Positions 26,535 through 35,694 are shown, counted from the first letter of the stretch. The stretch is DNA of 64,000 nt from Neobacillus cucumis (GCF_016908975.1 NZ_JAFBEX010000022.1:1-64000), one strand, 5' to 3'. Notes: generated from the sequence alone by a model not told the origin. A program made the numbers and translations.

Positions 26535-27212
26535 ATGGCAGAGGCAAAGAGTGTCATTGAAAAATTAAATTTGCAGAAATATACTGACAAACTCATTCTA
26601 AATAAACCTGAACAAATTGAGGATTTTCAAGAACTAGAGTATGATTCTTCTATTAAGAAAGACAAATATGATTTAATCTTCCATTTTATTTTTAGCATAG
26701 AGGAGTTTACCAAAGTACTTGAAACCGTGATTGAGAAAAAAATGTTAGAGGACAATGGCTATTTATACTTCGCCTACCCGAAAAAGAACAATAAGGTATA
26801 TAAAGAATACATAGACCGCGACAGTTTTATCAATGCCCTGCCTGCTGATGAGGAAGGTTATGTACGGGGTAGCGATATCAAATTCGCAAGAATGGTAAGT
26901 TTAAATGATGTTTTTACAGTGGTAGGCTTAAAATCTACACCAAAAAAGGCGAAAAAGACTGCTAGTACGAAAAGCAGCCAATGTGTGGATGACTACATCA
27001 ACAATATCGAGGATATTAAGCTGTATTTACAAAAAAATGAGGAACTATTAAACAAATACAATGATCTAACCCCCGGCTATCAAAAGGATTGGGCTCGATA
27101 TATTTATAGTGCCAAAAGAAAGGAAACACAAGAAAAACGTCTGCTCGACATGGAGACTGTTTTAGGCGAAGGCTATAAAACGATTGAATTATATCGACAA
27201 GCTAAAAGGTAA
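26535..27212 (+). CDS. YdeI/OmpD-associated family protein
   Basis: A 225-aa soluble protein. The C-terminal part (VDDYINNIEDIKLYLQKN.. then LTPGYQKDWARYIYSAKRK) matches the YdeI/OmpD-associated domain. The N-terminal half (about 1-140) is a separate domain with an IFSIEEFTKVLETVIEKK helix. The biochemical function of this family is not established; some members help tolerance to peptides. AAAGGAG precedes the ATG. It follows the dehydrogenase by 46 nt and may be co-transcribed. Confidence 0.7.
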   Translation: MAEAKSVIEKLNLQKYTDKLILNKPEQIEDFQELEYDSSIKKDKYDLIFHFIFSIEEFTKVLETVIEKKMLEDNGYLYFAYPKKNNKVYKEYIDRDSFINALPADEEGYVRGSDIKFARMVSLNDVFTVVGLKSTPKKAKKTASTKSSQCVDDYINNIEDIKLYLQKNEELLNKYNDLTPGYQKDWARYIYSAKRKETQEKRLLDMETVLGEGYKTIELYRQAKR

Positions 27213-27221
27213 TAGTATTTT

Positions 27222-27263
27222 AAAAAAGTGCCCGGTTTTGTTTCATGAACCAGACACTTTTTT
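27222..27263 (+). terminator. Terminator after the YdeI-like gene
   Basis: AAAAAGTG-CCCGGTT pairs with AACCAGA-CACTTTTTT with small mismatches and ends in T6. Confidence 0.7.
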
Positions 27264-27318
27264 CTATCCTTTATTAATTTAAATCATGTTATTATTGTCT
27301 TTCTTTTTTTATCGAAAA

Positions 27319-27822
27319 TTATAAAGCCGGAGCTTCCATTCCCATTTGGCTCCATTCTTCCCTTGCCGGTCCATAGACACCTGGCACCTTTAAGCCTGCT
27401 TGACGCATTAAGACTGTCATTTGGCCGCGATGATGAATGATATGCTTAATTAATAAAGAAAGAGTAACAGCTTTTGGCATCTGTCTTCCAAACACATTTT
27501 GTACTTCGGTTAATGATTCATCCGTCCACTGCTTCTGTACCTGTTCTGCAACCTCCGCACTAACTTTTCTAAAAGTGTCAGCGATTTCTTTTGCAGATGT
27601 TGGAATAGTCTCCCCGCTGCCGACATTTTCAATCGTAATTCCAAATTCATTTAACATACCAGGTGTACTTGCAACAATATGCCAAGCAATTTTGCCTAAT
27701 GTCCGATCATCTTTAGAGACTGCTTGTCCGAGAGATTCATCTGTTAAGGCATCCAATACCCTTTGAGTAGAAGCGGCTTCTTGGTTCCATTCCTGGCTAA
27801 ATTCATTAATAGAAGTAAACAT
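27319..27822 (-). CDS. DinB family protein
   Basis: A 167-aa four-helix-bundle protein of the DinB/YfiT type, often metal-binding. The His of the triad can be seen in GKIAWHIVAS and in LLIKHIIHHRGQMTVLMRQ. Family members include bacillithiol-dependent transferases, but most have no known substrate. ATG at 27822 follows GGAGGAG by 6 nt. Single-gene unit. Confidence 0.82.
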   Translation of the reverse strand: MFTSINEFSQEWNQEAASTQRVLDALTDESLGQAVSKDDRTLGKIAWHIVASTPGMLNEFGITIENVGSGETIPTSAKEIADTFRKVSAEVAEQVQKQWTDESLTEVQNVFGRQMPKAVTLSLLIKHIIHHRGQMTVLMRQAGLKVPGVYGPAREEWSQMGMEAPAL

Positions 27823-27959
27823 ACATAACTCCTCCAATTTTCTAATCTATCCATATTCATCGCTAAATTATGGCAAATAAAGTATATCATTCCAGATAGA
27901 AAAGATAAAATAATGTCTACCAAGCTTGGGAACCATCTCAAAAGTAGTACAGCACTAAT

Positions 27960-28730
27960 TCAGTTGAACTTCCCATCAATCATACTAAGGGTTTCTCCAA
28001 TTGATTCTTGCATAACAAATGTATTCGGCGCATGGTCGTAAGGGGTATCTCCCTTATTAATAATAATTAACGGTACCCCAGTGTTCTTATATTGTGGAAA
28101 GGTGGAGAAAGGGGTCACTTTCAAACTAGTTCCTAATACAAGCAAACAATCTGCCTGTCGGATCTGGTTAAGGATATGGTTAAATCCTTCCATCGAAAAC
28201 CATTCACCCGTATCCCCAAACAAAACCACGTCAGGTTTAATGAAATGGTCTTCCTCCCTTTTTGTTTTACAATGATTACAAATGTAAAAGTCATCCATTG
28301 TTTTTAAACGGTTGATCATCTCACTTGTAGAATATGACTTTCCACAGTTCAGACAAGTGGCTGTTTTAATGGTTCCATGAAACTCAATTACGTTTTCACT
28401 GCCAGCTTTTTGATGAAGCCCATCAATATTTTGCGTAATGATAGAAGTGACTTTCCCTTCCTTCTCCCACTTCGCCAAGATTTGATGGCCTTCATTAGGA
28501 ATAGCATCAGGGTGGTACAGATTTTCAATAGCAAACTGATAAAATTCCTTTGGCTGTTTATAAAAATAATCCAGCGAGAGTATGTATTCGGGTGCTAGTT
28601 TATAAATCCCTGTTCGCGAGCGAAAATCTTTAATTCCTGATTCAGTACTGATACCCGCTCCAGTCAAAACAACCATGTTTTTGGCATTTTCTAATCTCTT
28701 AATGCATGTTTCTATAGTGTTACTAGACAT
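27960..28730 (-). CDS. Sirtuin-type NAD-dependent protein deacylase
   Basis: A 256-aa Sir2 protein. The NAD site is VLTGAGISTESGIKDFRS (residues about 21-38), TQNIDGLHQKAG follows, and the catalytic His lies in IEFHGTI. Four zinc Cys sit in CLNCG and CNHCK, and VVLFGDTGE and VLGTSLKVTP follow. It removes acyl groups from lysines using NAD. GGAAGGAG precedes the ATG at 28730; longer upstream frames lack support. Confidence 0.9.
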   Translation of the reverse strand: MSSNTIETCIKRLENAKNMVVLTGAGISTESGIKDFRSRTGIYKLAPEYILSLDYFYKQPKEFYQFAIENLYHPDAIPNEGHQILAKWEKEGKVTSIITQNIDGLHQKAGSENVIEFHGTIKTATCLNCGKSYSTSEMINRLKTMDDFYICNHCKTKREEDHFIKPDVVLFGDTGEWFSMEGFNHILNQIRQADCLLVLGTSLKVTPFSTFPQYKNTGVPLIIINKGDTPYDHAPNTFVMQESIGETLSMIDGKFN

Positions 28731-28860
28731 TTTGATTCTCCTTCCAACTCGATTGTCCTCCCCTTCTTTTTGAACTCCTATTGTATTTTTCAAAAAATAT
28801 CAGGGATATTAATCTTATAATGAACGATTTTAATAAAAAAACAAAGAAGGATGCTGAAAA

Positions 28861-29001
28861 ATGATTGAAATCCCAAGAACCCTATATTGTGAACATTGCC
28901 AAAAGGAAACGGAACACATGGTTCGCGAAGATGCCCTTGAAATTGAATACACCTGTACGGAATGTCATAAACACGAAGATATTGTTAAGTCATTTTTTTA
29001 A
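28861..29001 (+). CDS. Small zinc-ribbon-like protein, 46 aa
   Basis: A short gene with two CxxC knuckles (YCEHCQKET and YTCTECHKHE), so probably a single zinc-binding ribbon. AAGGATG lies 7-10 nt before the ATG and a strong terminator follows. It is divergent from the sirtuin gene. Function unknown. Confidence 0.65.
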   Translation: MIEIPRTLYCEHCQKETEHMVREDALEIEYTCTECHKHEDIVKSFF

Positions 29002-29014
29002 AGACATGTTAACA

Positions 29015-29048
29015 CAAAAAAACTCAAACCTAGGCTTGAGTTTTTTTA
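29015..29048. terminator. Bidirectional terminator between the zinc-ribbon gene and adhE
   Basis: AAAAAACTCAA and TTGAGTTTTTTT flank the loop ACCTAGGC. A-runs and T-runs occur on both sides, so it can stop transcription from either convergent gene. Confidence 0.85.
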
Positions 29049-29057
29049 AATCTTTAA

Positions 29058-31661
29058 TTAAATTCCTTTATAAGCTAAACGATAGATTTCTGCTAATTCA
29101 CTTACTAACGGAAGCTTAGGATTTGCTGTTGTACATTGATCCTCAAAAGCTTTCTCTGCAAGGTAGTCAACTTTACTTTCAAATTCAGCTGCTTCCACAC
29201 CATTTGCAGCAATGCTCATGGGAATTTCTAATTCTAATGCTAAGCGAATGATTTCCTGAACTAAGCTTTCTACACCTTCTTCGGTCGTTGCAGCTGGTAA
29301 CCCTAAAGTTCTTGCAATCTCTGCATAACGCTCATCAGCCTTAAAGTGATTGTATTTAGGGAAAGCTGTAAACTTCTTCGGTTTAGTTGCATTATAGCGA
29401 ATAACATGCGGCATTAAAATTGTATTTGAACGTCCGTGTGCAATATGGAATTCCGCTCCTAATTTATGCGCAAGGCTGTGATTAATACCTAAGAACGCGT
29501 TTGCAAACGCCATACCCGCAATGGTTGATGCGTTATGAATTTTTTCACGAGCTTCTTCATCATTTCCATTTCGATATGCTCTTGGCAGATATTCAACTAC
29601 AAGCTGAATGGCTTTCATCGCTAGACCATCTGTAAAATCGTTCGCCATACAAGATACATATGCCTCAATTGCATGTGTTAAAACGTCCATACCAGTATCT
29701 GCAGTAATATGTTTTGGCACAGTCATAACGAACTGCGGATCAATAATTGCCACATCTGGTGTCAACTCATAATCAGCTAAAGGATATTTAATGTTTGCCT
29801 CTTTATCAGTAATGACAGAGAATGATGTTACTTCAGATCCAGTTCCTGATGTGGTTGGAATTGCCACAAATTGTGCTCTTTGACCTAAGTGAGGATATTT
29901 TACAATCCGTTTGCGAATATCAAGGAATTTTTGTTTTAAGCCAAAGAATTCAGCATCTGGATATTCATAGAATAGCCACATTCCTTTCGCTGCGTCCATT
30001 GCAGAACCTCCACCAAGGGCAATAATGACATCTGGCTGGAACTTAGCCATCATTTCGGCACCTTTCATAACGGTTTCGATTGATGGATCTGGTTCAACCT
30101 CAGAGAAAATTTCGCAATGTACATAATCTGGACGTTTACGCAAGTAGTAAAGCACTCTGTCCACATATCCTAATTTCACCATGCCAGGATCAGTAACAAT
30201 AATGGCTCTAGAAATTTTAGGCATTTTTGCTAAGTACTGAGTAGAATTTTTCTCAAAGTAAATTTTAGATGGGACCTTAAACCACTGCATATTAACATTC
30301 CTTTTTGCTACTTTTTTGATATTAATTAGGTGAACGGCACCAACGTTTGTAGACACAGAGTTACCTCCATATGTTCCGCAGCCAAGTGTTAATGATGGCA
30401 TATAGGCATTGTATATATCACCAATCGCCCCTTGTGAAGATGGAGCATTGACAATGATTCTTCCTGCTTTCATCCGTAGGCCATACTGATTAATCACGTT
30501 TTGATCGTTTGTATGAATAACGGCAGAGTGACCTAAACCACCAAACTCAAGCATTTCTTCCGCTCTCTTTAAGCCTTCATCAGTTGAATTCACTTTGTAG
30601 CAAGCTAAAACTGGGCTTAATTTTTCCCTAGATAGCGGATATTTAGGACCAACGCCTTTCAATTCAGCAATCAGGATTTTTGTGCCTTCTGGAACTGTTA
30701 AACCAGCCTTTTCAGCAATTTTATATGCAGGCATACCAACAATGTCAGGATTTACAGCACATGATTGTTCATTAATGACCAACTTCTCTACTTTTTCTTT
30801 TTCCTCTGCATTTAAGAAATAGCAGTTGTTCGCAATCATTTCATTTTTTACATCATGATAAATTTCTTTATCAATAATAACGGCTTGCTCAGATGCACAA
30901 ATCATTCCGTTATCAAAAGTTTTGGAAAGAATTAAATCATTCACCGCTTGTTTTAGGTTTGCTGTTTTTTCAATGTAGCATGGTACGTTACCTGGTCCAA
31001 CACCTAGAGCTGGTTTTCCAGAACTATATGCAGATTTCACCATTCCCGCACCGCCTGTGGCAAGGATCATGGAAATCCTATTATGGTTCATTAAAGCTTG
31101 AGTCGCTTCTAATGATGGTGTTTCAATCCATTGGATGCAATTCTCTGGTGCTCCAGCTTTAATAGCGGCATCCCTTAACACCCTTGCTGCTTCACTGCTG
31201 CATTTTTGTGCAGATGGATGGAAAGCGAAGATGATTGGGTTCCGAGTTTTAATAGAAATAAGTGCTTTAAACATGGTTGTAGATGTTGGATTTGTGACTG
31301 GTGTGACCCCTGCCACAACACCCACTGGCTCAGCAATTTCAATCATGCCTTCATGTTCGTTTTCGTTAATGATGCCGACTGTTTTGTTATATTTAATGTT
31401 GTGATAAACATACTCTGTTGCAAACATGTTTTTTATGATTTTATCCTCGTATACGCCTCTTCCAGTTTCTTCGACAGCAAGTTTTGCTAAAGGCATATGT
31501 TGATCAAGACCTGCTAAAGCCATTTCCTTCACAATCTTATCGATCATCTCTTGATCAAAACCTCTAAATTCCTGTAATGCTTTTAAACCTTTTTCTACTA
31601 ATCCATTAATCATGTTAGCTACATTTTGTTTGTCTTTCACTGTTTTTTCTACTACTGACAT
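29058..31661 (-). CDS. adhE: AdhE, bifunctional acetaldehyde-CoA/alcohol dehydrogenase
   Basis: An 867-aa fusion. The N-terminal ALDH domain (about 1-440) has the catalytic Cys in NGMICASEQAV. The C-terminal iron-dependent alcohol dehydrogenase (about 450-867) has GGGSAMDAAKGM, DVLTHAIEAY, HSLAHKLGAEFHIAHGRSN and other metal-binding His. It converts acetyl-CoA to ethanol, regenerating two NAD, and forms spirosomes in other species. GGAGGG precedes the ATG at 31661; a frame extension upstream lies under the operator and is not supported. Two Rex-type palindromes upstream indicate NADH-responsive control. Confidence 0.96.
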   Translation of the reverse strand: MSVVEKTVKDKQNVANMINGLVEKGLKALQEFRGFDQEMIDKIVKEMALAGLDQHMPLAKLAVEETGRGVYEDKIIKNMFATEYVYHNIKYNKTVGIINENEHEGMIEIAEPVGVVAGVTPVTNPTSTTMFKALISIKTRNPIIFAFHPSAQKCSSEAARVLRDAAIKAGAPENCIQWIETPSLEATQALMNHNRISMILATGGAGMVKSAYSSGKPALGVGPGNVPCYIEKTANLKQAVNDLILSKTFDNGMICASEQAVIIDKEIYHDVKNEMIANNCYFLNAEEKEKVEKLVINEQSCAVNPDIVGMPAYKIAEKAGLTVPEGTKILIAELKGVGPKYPLSREKLSPVLACYKVNSTDEGLKRAEEMLEFGGLGHSAVIHTNDQNVINQYGLRMKAGRIIVNAPSSQGAIGDIYNAYMPSLTLGCGTYGGNSVSTNVGAVHLINIKKVAKRNVNMQWFKVPSKIYFEKNSTQYLAKMPKISRAIIVTDPGMVKLGYVDRVLYYLRKRPDYVHCEIFSEVEPDPSIETVMKGAEMMAKFQPDVIIALGGGSAMDAAKGMWLFYEYPDAEFFGLKQKFLDIRKRIVKYPHLGQRAQFVAIPTTSGTGSEVTSFSVITDKEANIKYPLADYELTPDVAIIDPQFVMTVPKHITADTGMDVLTHAIEAYVSCMANDFTDGLAMKAIQLVVEYLPRAYRNGNDEEAREKIHNASTIAGMAFANAFLGINHSLAHKLGAEFHIAHGRSNTILMPHVIRYNATKPKKFTAFPKYNHFKADERYAEIARTLGLPAATTEEGVESLVQEIIRLALELEIPMSIAANGVEAAEFESKVDYLAEKAFEDQCTTANPKLPLVSELAEIYRLAYKGI

Positions 31662-31685
31662 GTTAATCCCTCCAATGATTATATG

Positions 31686-31701
31686 TGTGAAACATTTCAC
31701 A
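31686..31701. promoter_or_regulatory. Rex-type operator 1 upstream of adhE
   Basis: TGTGAAACATTTCACA is a perfect palindrome except its centre. It is a close match to the Rex consensus TTGTGAANNNNTTCACAA. It lies 25 bp before the adhE start codon. Confidence 0.75.
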
Positions 31702-31743
31702 TATATTTTTTAAAAAAAGATTTCATTACTGCATTTATTTAAT

Positions 31744-31761
31744 TTGTGAATTTTTTCACAA
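31744..31761. promoter_or_regulatory. Rex-type operator 2 upstream of adhE
   Basis: TTGTGAATTTTTTCACAA matches the Rex consensus in every fixed position. It lies 83 bp upstream of the adhE start and about 59 bp centre to centre from operator 1. The redox sensor Rex represses fermentative genes at low NADH in Gram-positive bacteria. Confidence 0.82.
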
Positions 31762-31778
31762 TTAAAACAAAAAATAAA

Positions 31779-32006
31779 TCATTCACATACAGGGTTGCGT
31801 GGAATTTTTTCGAATTGGATCTCAGTTAAAACTTTAGAGTATTTTTTTACATTGACGACATAATTGACTGTCCAAATATAATTTGGGATCTCTTCATTTT
31901 CTTTTATTAACATTGCCTCAAATGGATCACCTACAATTTCTTCGAAGGTTTCTTGAGTATAGGTTTCAGCGTCTGTTGCGAAGGTTTTCCATTCACAAAT
32001 CATCAT
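31779..32006 (-). CDS. Hypothetical protein, 75 aa
   Basis: A small acidic soluble protein with the segments YTQETFEEIVGDPFEAMLIK and YIWTVNYVVNVKKYS, ending in NPVCE. The ribosome binding site is AAGGAG, 9 nt before the ATG. No family is recognised. It is upstream of, and co-directional with, adhE; the Rex-type sites lie between the two. Confidence 0.6.
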   Translation of the reverse strand: MMICEWKTFATDAETYTQETFEEIVGDPFEAMLIKENEEIPNYIWTVNYVVNVKKYSKVLTEIQFEKIPRNPVCE

Positions 32007-32298
32007 GTCTTATCACTCCTTGTTTCTTTATGATTACATCATATCATGAAAAAAAGATAATTGTTTGTGAAATATTGAACAATCTTTGAACGTTGGTTCG
32101 TTTTACTAATTTTAGTTCTTTGGTACTAAAAACGCATTTTTTCCCATTATTAAGGATCCTATTTTGAATTAGCAACGAAAACGCTTCCATTTTAAAATTA
32201 TATTAATATAACAACCTTCAACAGTAATTACCATAAGCAAATTACTTATATATTTAAAGATTTTTGGTTAAAATTCTAATAGAAATGGAGGAAATTCA

Positions 32299-33432
32299 AT
32301 GTTTCGTTTTCTTATGATTATTATTACTATTTTTTTAATACATTCTTCTTGGCCATTTATAGAAAAAGAACTTAACAATACCAGCATTACCAACGGTATT
32401 TCCGAAGTAAATACACTAAAAGATAGCCCTGAAGTAAAAACAACCATTCAAAATATTTACACTGAAATTCAATCAGCCTTGGAACAACTTGTTTCTCTAT
32501 TAAATTCCCCTAGTGAGCAGAATCAAAAATCAGCAGAATCAAATAGTGTGCCCAAGGTAGAATTAACGAAACCTGCACAACAGGAATTTTCTATTTTTAA
32601 CATTGAGCTTGGCGATAGTAAAGACGACGTTGTATCAAACATAGGGACACCAAACCGTTCTACCTTGAATGAATACGGGACCAATTGGAATGCCTATCAT
32701 GACAATTACCATCATTTTTTTATGGTGATGTATGATAATCAAAATAAAGTAGCTGGCTTATACACCAACCAAGATTTAATTGCCTCTAAAAATGGGATCA
32801 AATTAGGGACGGCAAAAGACACAGTCCGTAACTTGCTCGGAAAGCCTCTGACCAGTATTCAAAAGGGGCTTGTCCTTTACAAATTACCCGAACAGGATGA
32901 ATATGATATGTTCTTGATTGATAACACCTATGTAACGGTTTTTTATGATCAACATCAAAACAACACCGTGACGGCTGTTCAATTAATTAGTAAGGATTTA
33001 GAAGATAAGAAAACCGATATTTACTCAAAACCTAGCTCCCAATTAAAAGCTGGCTTTGAGTACCAATTATTTGATTTAACCAATGCGGCACGGGTTCAGC
33101 ATCAGCTCCCAGTCCTTACATGGGATGAACATGTTCAAGCTACCGCTCGGAAGCATAGTACAGATATGGCAGTTCATCACTATTTTGATCACACCGACCT
33201 TAAAGGACAATCACCATTTGATAGAATGGCAGCGGATCATATTGTCTTTCAACTTGCCGGTGAAAACCTTGCTTACGGTCAATTTAGTAGTATCTTTGCC
33301 CACGAAGGTTTAATGAATTCACTTGGGCACCGAGAAAATATACTACGTAATGGTTACAAATATTTAGGCGTTGGCGTTGCCTTTAATAATGAATCACAGC
33401 CATACTTTACAGAAAACTTTTATGCTAAATAA
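32299..33432 (+). CDS. CAP-domain protein with CAP-associated N-domain (YlbC-like)
   Basis: A 377-aa exported or membrane-anchored protein. The N-terminus is hydrophobic (about 1-17), a Ser/Thr/Gln-rich linker follows, and then a CAP-associated domain (about 95-235) with IFNIELGDSKDDVVSNIG and KLGTAKDTVRNLLGKP. The C-terminal CAP/SCP domain (about 255-375) has FDLTNAARVQHQLPVLTWDE, HHYFDHTDLKGQSPFDR, ENLAYGQFS and GHRENIL. It resembles B. subtilis YlbC. CAP proteins in Firmicutes are extracellular and of unclear activity. GGAGG precedes the ATG. Confidence 0.87.
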   Translation: MFRFLMIIITIFLIHSSWPFIEKELNNTSITNGISEVNTLKDSPEVKTTIQNIYTEIQSALEQLVSLLNSPSEQNQKSAESNSVPKVELTKPAQQEFSIFNIELGDSKDDVVSNIGTPNRSTLNEYGTNWNAYHDNYHHFFMVMYDNQNKVAGLYTNQDLIASKNGIKLGTAKDTVRNLLGKPLTSIQKGLVLYKLPEQDEYDMFLIDNTYVTVFYDQHQNNTVTAVQLISKDLEDKKTDIYSKPSSQLKAGFEYQLFDLTNAARVQHQLPVLTWDEHVQATARKHSTDMAVHHYFDHTDLKGQSPFDRMAADHIVFQLAGENLAYGQFSSIFAHEGLMNSLGHRENILRNGYKYLGVGVAFNNESQPYFTENFYAK

Positions 33433-33444
33433 AGAAGGAATCAC

Positions 33445-33487
33445 GGGGACGGTTCTATTGATTTTTAAGAATCAATAGAACCGTCCC
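33445..33487 (+). terminator. Long perfect hairpin after the CAP gene
   Basis: A 19-bp perfect stem starting GGGGACGGTTCTATTGATT with a short loop. No long T-run follows, so it may act as a 3' stabiliser as much as a terminator. The GGGGACGGTTCT sequence resembles a dispersed Bacillus motif. Confidence 0.55.
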
Positions 33488-33521
33488 CACTGCTTCTGCA
33501 AAAATTGGCGGATTATTTTTC

Positions 33522-33550
33522 TTGAATAAAGTTAAAAAATTTGATATATT
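33522..33550 (+). promoter_or_regulatory. Candidate sigma-A promoter of dapA
   Basis: TTGAAT and TATATT are separated by 17 bp, close to TTGACA-17-TATAAT. The predicted start lies about 35 nt before the lysine aptamer. Confidence 0.6.
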
Positions 33551-33590
33551 ACAAACAATTACATATCTTCTTACTTCAATAACTCTTGAA

Positions 33591-33766
33591 GTGAGGATAG
33601 AGGCGCAAAGACCATTAGTATACTATTAGAGGATAATGAGGTCCTATGACTTTAGTAGAAAGGGGAATTTGCCGAAGCGGAAAGAATCTCATTGATCTTG
33701 AAGCTGGTTCTGTATTGAATAAGTACAGAATTGTCATATAGGGAACTATATGGAGGGCTATCTCAC
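33591..33766 (+). ncRNA. Lysine riboswitch (L-box) upstream of dapA
   Basis: P1 is formed by GTGAGGATAG (33591-33600) and CTATCTCAC (33758-33766). The conserved L-box cores AGAGGCGCAAAGACCATTAG and AAAGGGGAATTTGCCGAAGC are both present and unmistakable. Lysine binding should lower expression of dapA, the committed step of the lysine/diaminopimelate/dipicolinate branch. Confidence 0.93.
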
Positions 33767-33796
33767 GCATAGGAACTTGTACTTAGATGTTTCTAC

Positions 33797-33826
33797 AGCA
33801 GCAGCGAACCCTCGATGCTGCTTCTT
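33797..33826 (+). terminator. Expression-platform terminator of the lysine riboswitch
   Basis: AGCAGCAGCG pairs with CGATGCTGCT (one mismatch) and is followed by TCTTT. It lies between the aptamer and dapA, so it is the likely lysine-dependent terminator. Confidence 0.6.
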
Positions 33827-33889
33827 TGCGTTCACACTAGGATGTCCTTACCCCTCTAATTTATAAACAATTACAAAGGGTGAGAAAAA

Positions 33890-34777
33890 ATGAATTTTGG
33901 CAAAGTAATAACTGCAATGGTAACACCATTCGATGAAAAAGGTGAAGTGGATTATAGCGCGACAAAAGCGTTAGTTAATCATTTAATTAACAATGGAACA
34001 GAAGCATTAGTTGTTAGCGGTACAACGGGTGAATCCCCTACCTTAACAACAGAAGAAAAAGTATCCTTATTTAAGTTAGTTGTTGAAGAAGCAGCTGGTA
34101 GAATTCCAGTTATTGCGGGTACAGGCTCCAATAATACTAGAGCATCAATCCAATTAACAAATCTTGCAGCTGAAGTAGGTGTGGATGGTATTTTACTAGT
34201 TGTACCATATTACAACAAACCTTCACAAGAGGGAATCTATCAGCATTTTAAAGCCATTGCCGAATCTACTGTTCTACCAGTCATGTTATATAATATCCCT
34301 GGTCGAAGTGTCGTGAACATGTCTGTTGAAACAGTCGTTCGTCTTTCAAGCATTCACAATATTGTAGCGATTAAAGAAGCAAGTGGCAACTTAGATGCAA
34401 TGGCGGAAATCATCAGTAAGACCCCTGATCATTTCTCTTTATATACTGGTGATGATGCACTAACCCTTCCAACCTTGGCAATCGGTGGTACGGGGGTGGT
34501 TTCGGTTGCTTCCCACATTATCGGCAACGAAATGCAGGACATGATGACGAAATATAAAACGGGACAGCTCGAAGAAGCAGCGGCTGCACATCGTAAACTC
34601 CTCCCGCTAATGAAGGGTTTATTTGCTGCCCCTAACCCAACACCGGTTAAGGCTGCTCTTAACATGACGGGCATCCGGGTTGGTGATGTGCGCTTGCCAT
34701 TAGTACCATTAACAGAGCAAGAAAAAAACACATTGGAAATGCTCCTGCCAGCTGACAAACTCGTAAGTGTAAGTTAA
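33890..34777 (+). CDS. dapA: DapA, 4-hydroxy-tetrahydrodipicolinate synthase
   Basis: A 295-aa TIM-barrel aldolase. It condenses pyruvate with aspartate semialdehyde. Visible are SGTTGESPTL (residues 43-52), YNIPGRS with Tyr134, and IKEASGN with the Schiff-base Lys162. Length is normal. It supplies diaminopimelate for the wall, lysine and spore dipicolinate. It is not next to asd, dapG or spoVF, so it may be a separately regulated paralogue. The lysine riboswitch controls it. AAAGGGTG precedes the ATG. Confidence 0.95.
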   Translation: MNFGKVITAMVTPFDEKGEVDYSATKALVNHLINNGTEALVVSGTTGESPTLTTEEKVSLFKLVVEEAAGRIPVIAGTGSNNTRASIQLTNLAAEVGVDGILLVVPYYNKPSQEGIYQHFKAIAESTVLPVMLYNIPGRSVVNMSVETVVRLSSIHNIVAIKEASGNLDAMAEIISKTPDHFSLYTGDDALTLPTLAIGGTGVVSVASHIIGNEMQDMMTKYKTGQLEEAAAAHRKLLPLMKGLFAAPNPTPVKAALNMTGIRVGDVRLPLVPLTEQEKNTLEMLLPADKLVSVS

Positions 34778-34782
34778 AATTA

Positions 34783-34810
34783 GGCTGCCTTTAGAAAGGC
34801 AGTCTTTTTT
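34783..34810 (+). terminator. Terminator of dapA
   Basis: GGCTGCCTTT pairs with AAAGGCAGTC and is followed by T6. It is typical and strong. Confidence 0.85.
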
Positions 34811-34857
34811 ATTCATGAAACTCCCCTTTTAATTTGATCCATGAAAGGAAAATCGGA

Positions 34858-35694
34858 ATGAGTAGAAAAACTGCCATTGTGACGGGCTCGTCAAGCGGCT
34901 TTGGTTTTTTATGCGTAATTGAACTTGCCTTGAAAGGATTTACGGTTATTGCCACAATGAGAGACACGAACAAGGCAAAAGCTTTGTTGGACCTCGCCAA
35001 AGAAAAGGAATTAGATAATGATATTCACGTTACCTCCCTGGATGTTACTTCAAGTGACTCCATCCATGATTTTAAAAAATACTTAGACAATTACTCTCAA
35101 ATTGATGTATTGATAAACAATGCCGGCTTTGCCGTCGGTGGTTTTAGCGAGGAACTGTCTATAGAAGATTATCGGCGTCAATTTGAAACCAACTTCTTTG
35201 GCGTGATCGCAGTAACAAATGCCGTTTTGCCCATCATGAGGGCAAGCAAACAAGGTCGAATTATCAATATGAGCAGCATTAGTGGAAGATTTGGTTTCCC
35301 AGGCTTATCTGCTTATACTGCCTCCAAACATGCGCTTGAAGGCTACAGTGAAAGCTTGAGACTCGAACTCCGTCCTTTTGGAATCGATGTGTCCCTCATT
35401 GAACCGGGATCATACCAAACCAATATCTGGACGAGTGTGGACCAACTCGAGAACAACCCGGATTCTCCTTATACCTTTTATACGGAGAGTCTTTTAAAAG
35501 AAATAAATAATGGCAAAGCGGATTATGGCGACCCTAGTGATGTGGCTAAGCTAGCAGCCCAGATTGCTTCCAATCCCGGACCCTCTGACCTCCGCTATCC
35601 TGTTGGCAAAGGCGTAAAAACTAATCTTTTTTTAAAAAAGACACTGCCGTGGAAATTGATTGAAAATGTGGTCTTAAAAAGATTTAAGCTTTAA
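34858..35694 (+). CDS. SDR family oxidoreductase
   Basis: A 278-aa short-chain dehydrogenase. The cofactor site is TGSSSGFGFL, with NNAG following. Catalytic Ser and the YTASKH Tyr-x-x-x-Lys motif are present, and the substrate-loop region is IEPGSYQTNIW. NADP(H) use is likely. The substrate is not evident. AAAGGAAA lies 5-6 nt before the ATG at 34858. Confidence 0.85.
   Translation: MSRKTAIVTGSSSGFGFLCVIELALKGFTVIATMRDTNKAKALLDLAKEKELDNDIHVTSLDVTSSDSIHDFKKYLDNYSQIDVLINNAGFAVGGFSEELSIEDYRRQFETNFFGVIAVTNAVLPIMRASKQGRIINMSSISGRFGFPGLSAYTASKHALEGYSESLRLELRPFGIDVSLIEPGSYQTNIWTSVDQLENNPDSPYTFYTESLLKEINNGKADYGDPSDVAKLAAQIASNPGPSDLRYPVGKGVKTNLFLKKTLPWKLIENVVLKRFKL

Noticed and set aside
27366..27384. 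GACACCTGGCACC as another motif copy
   Set aside because: It lies in the dinB coding sequence in frame with a normal protein segment; the match is only partial.
28081..28598. Frames on the plus strand opposite the sirtuin and similar shadow frames elsewhere
   Set aside because: They overlap strongly supported genes, lack ribosome binding sites and have no recognisable families.
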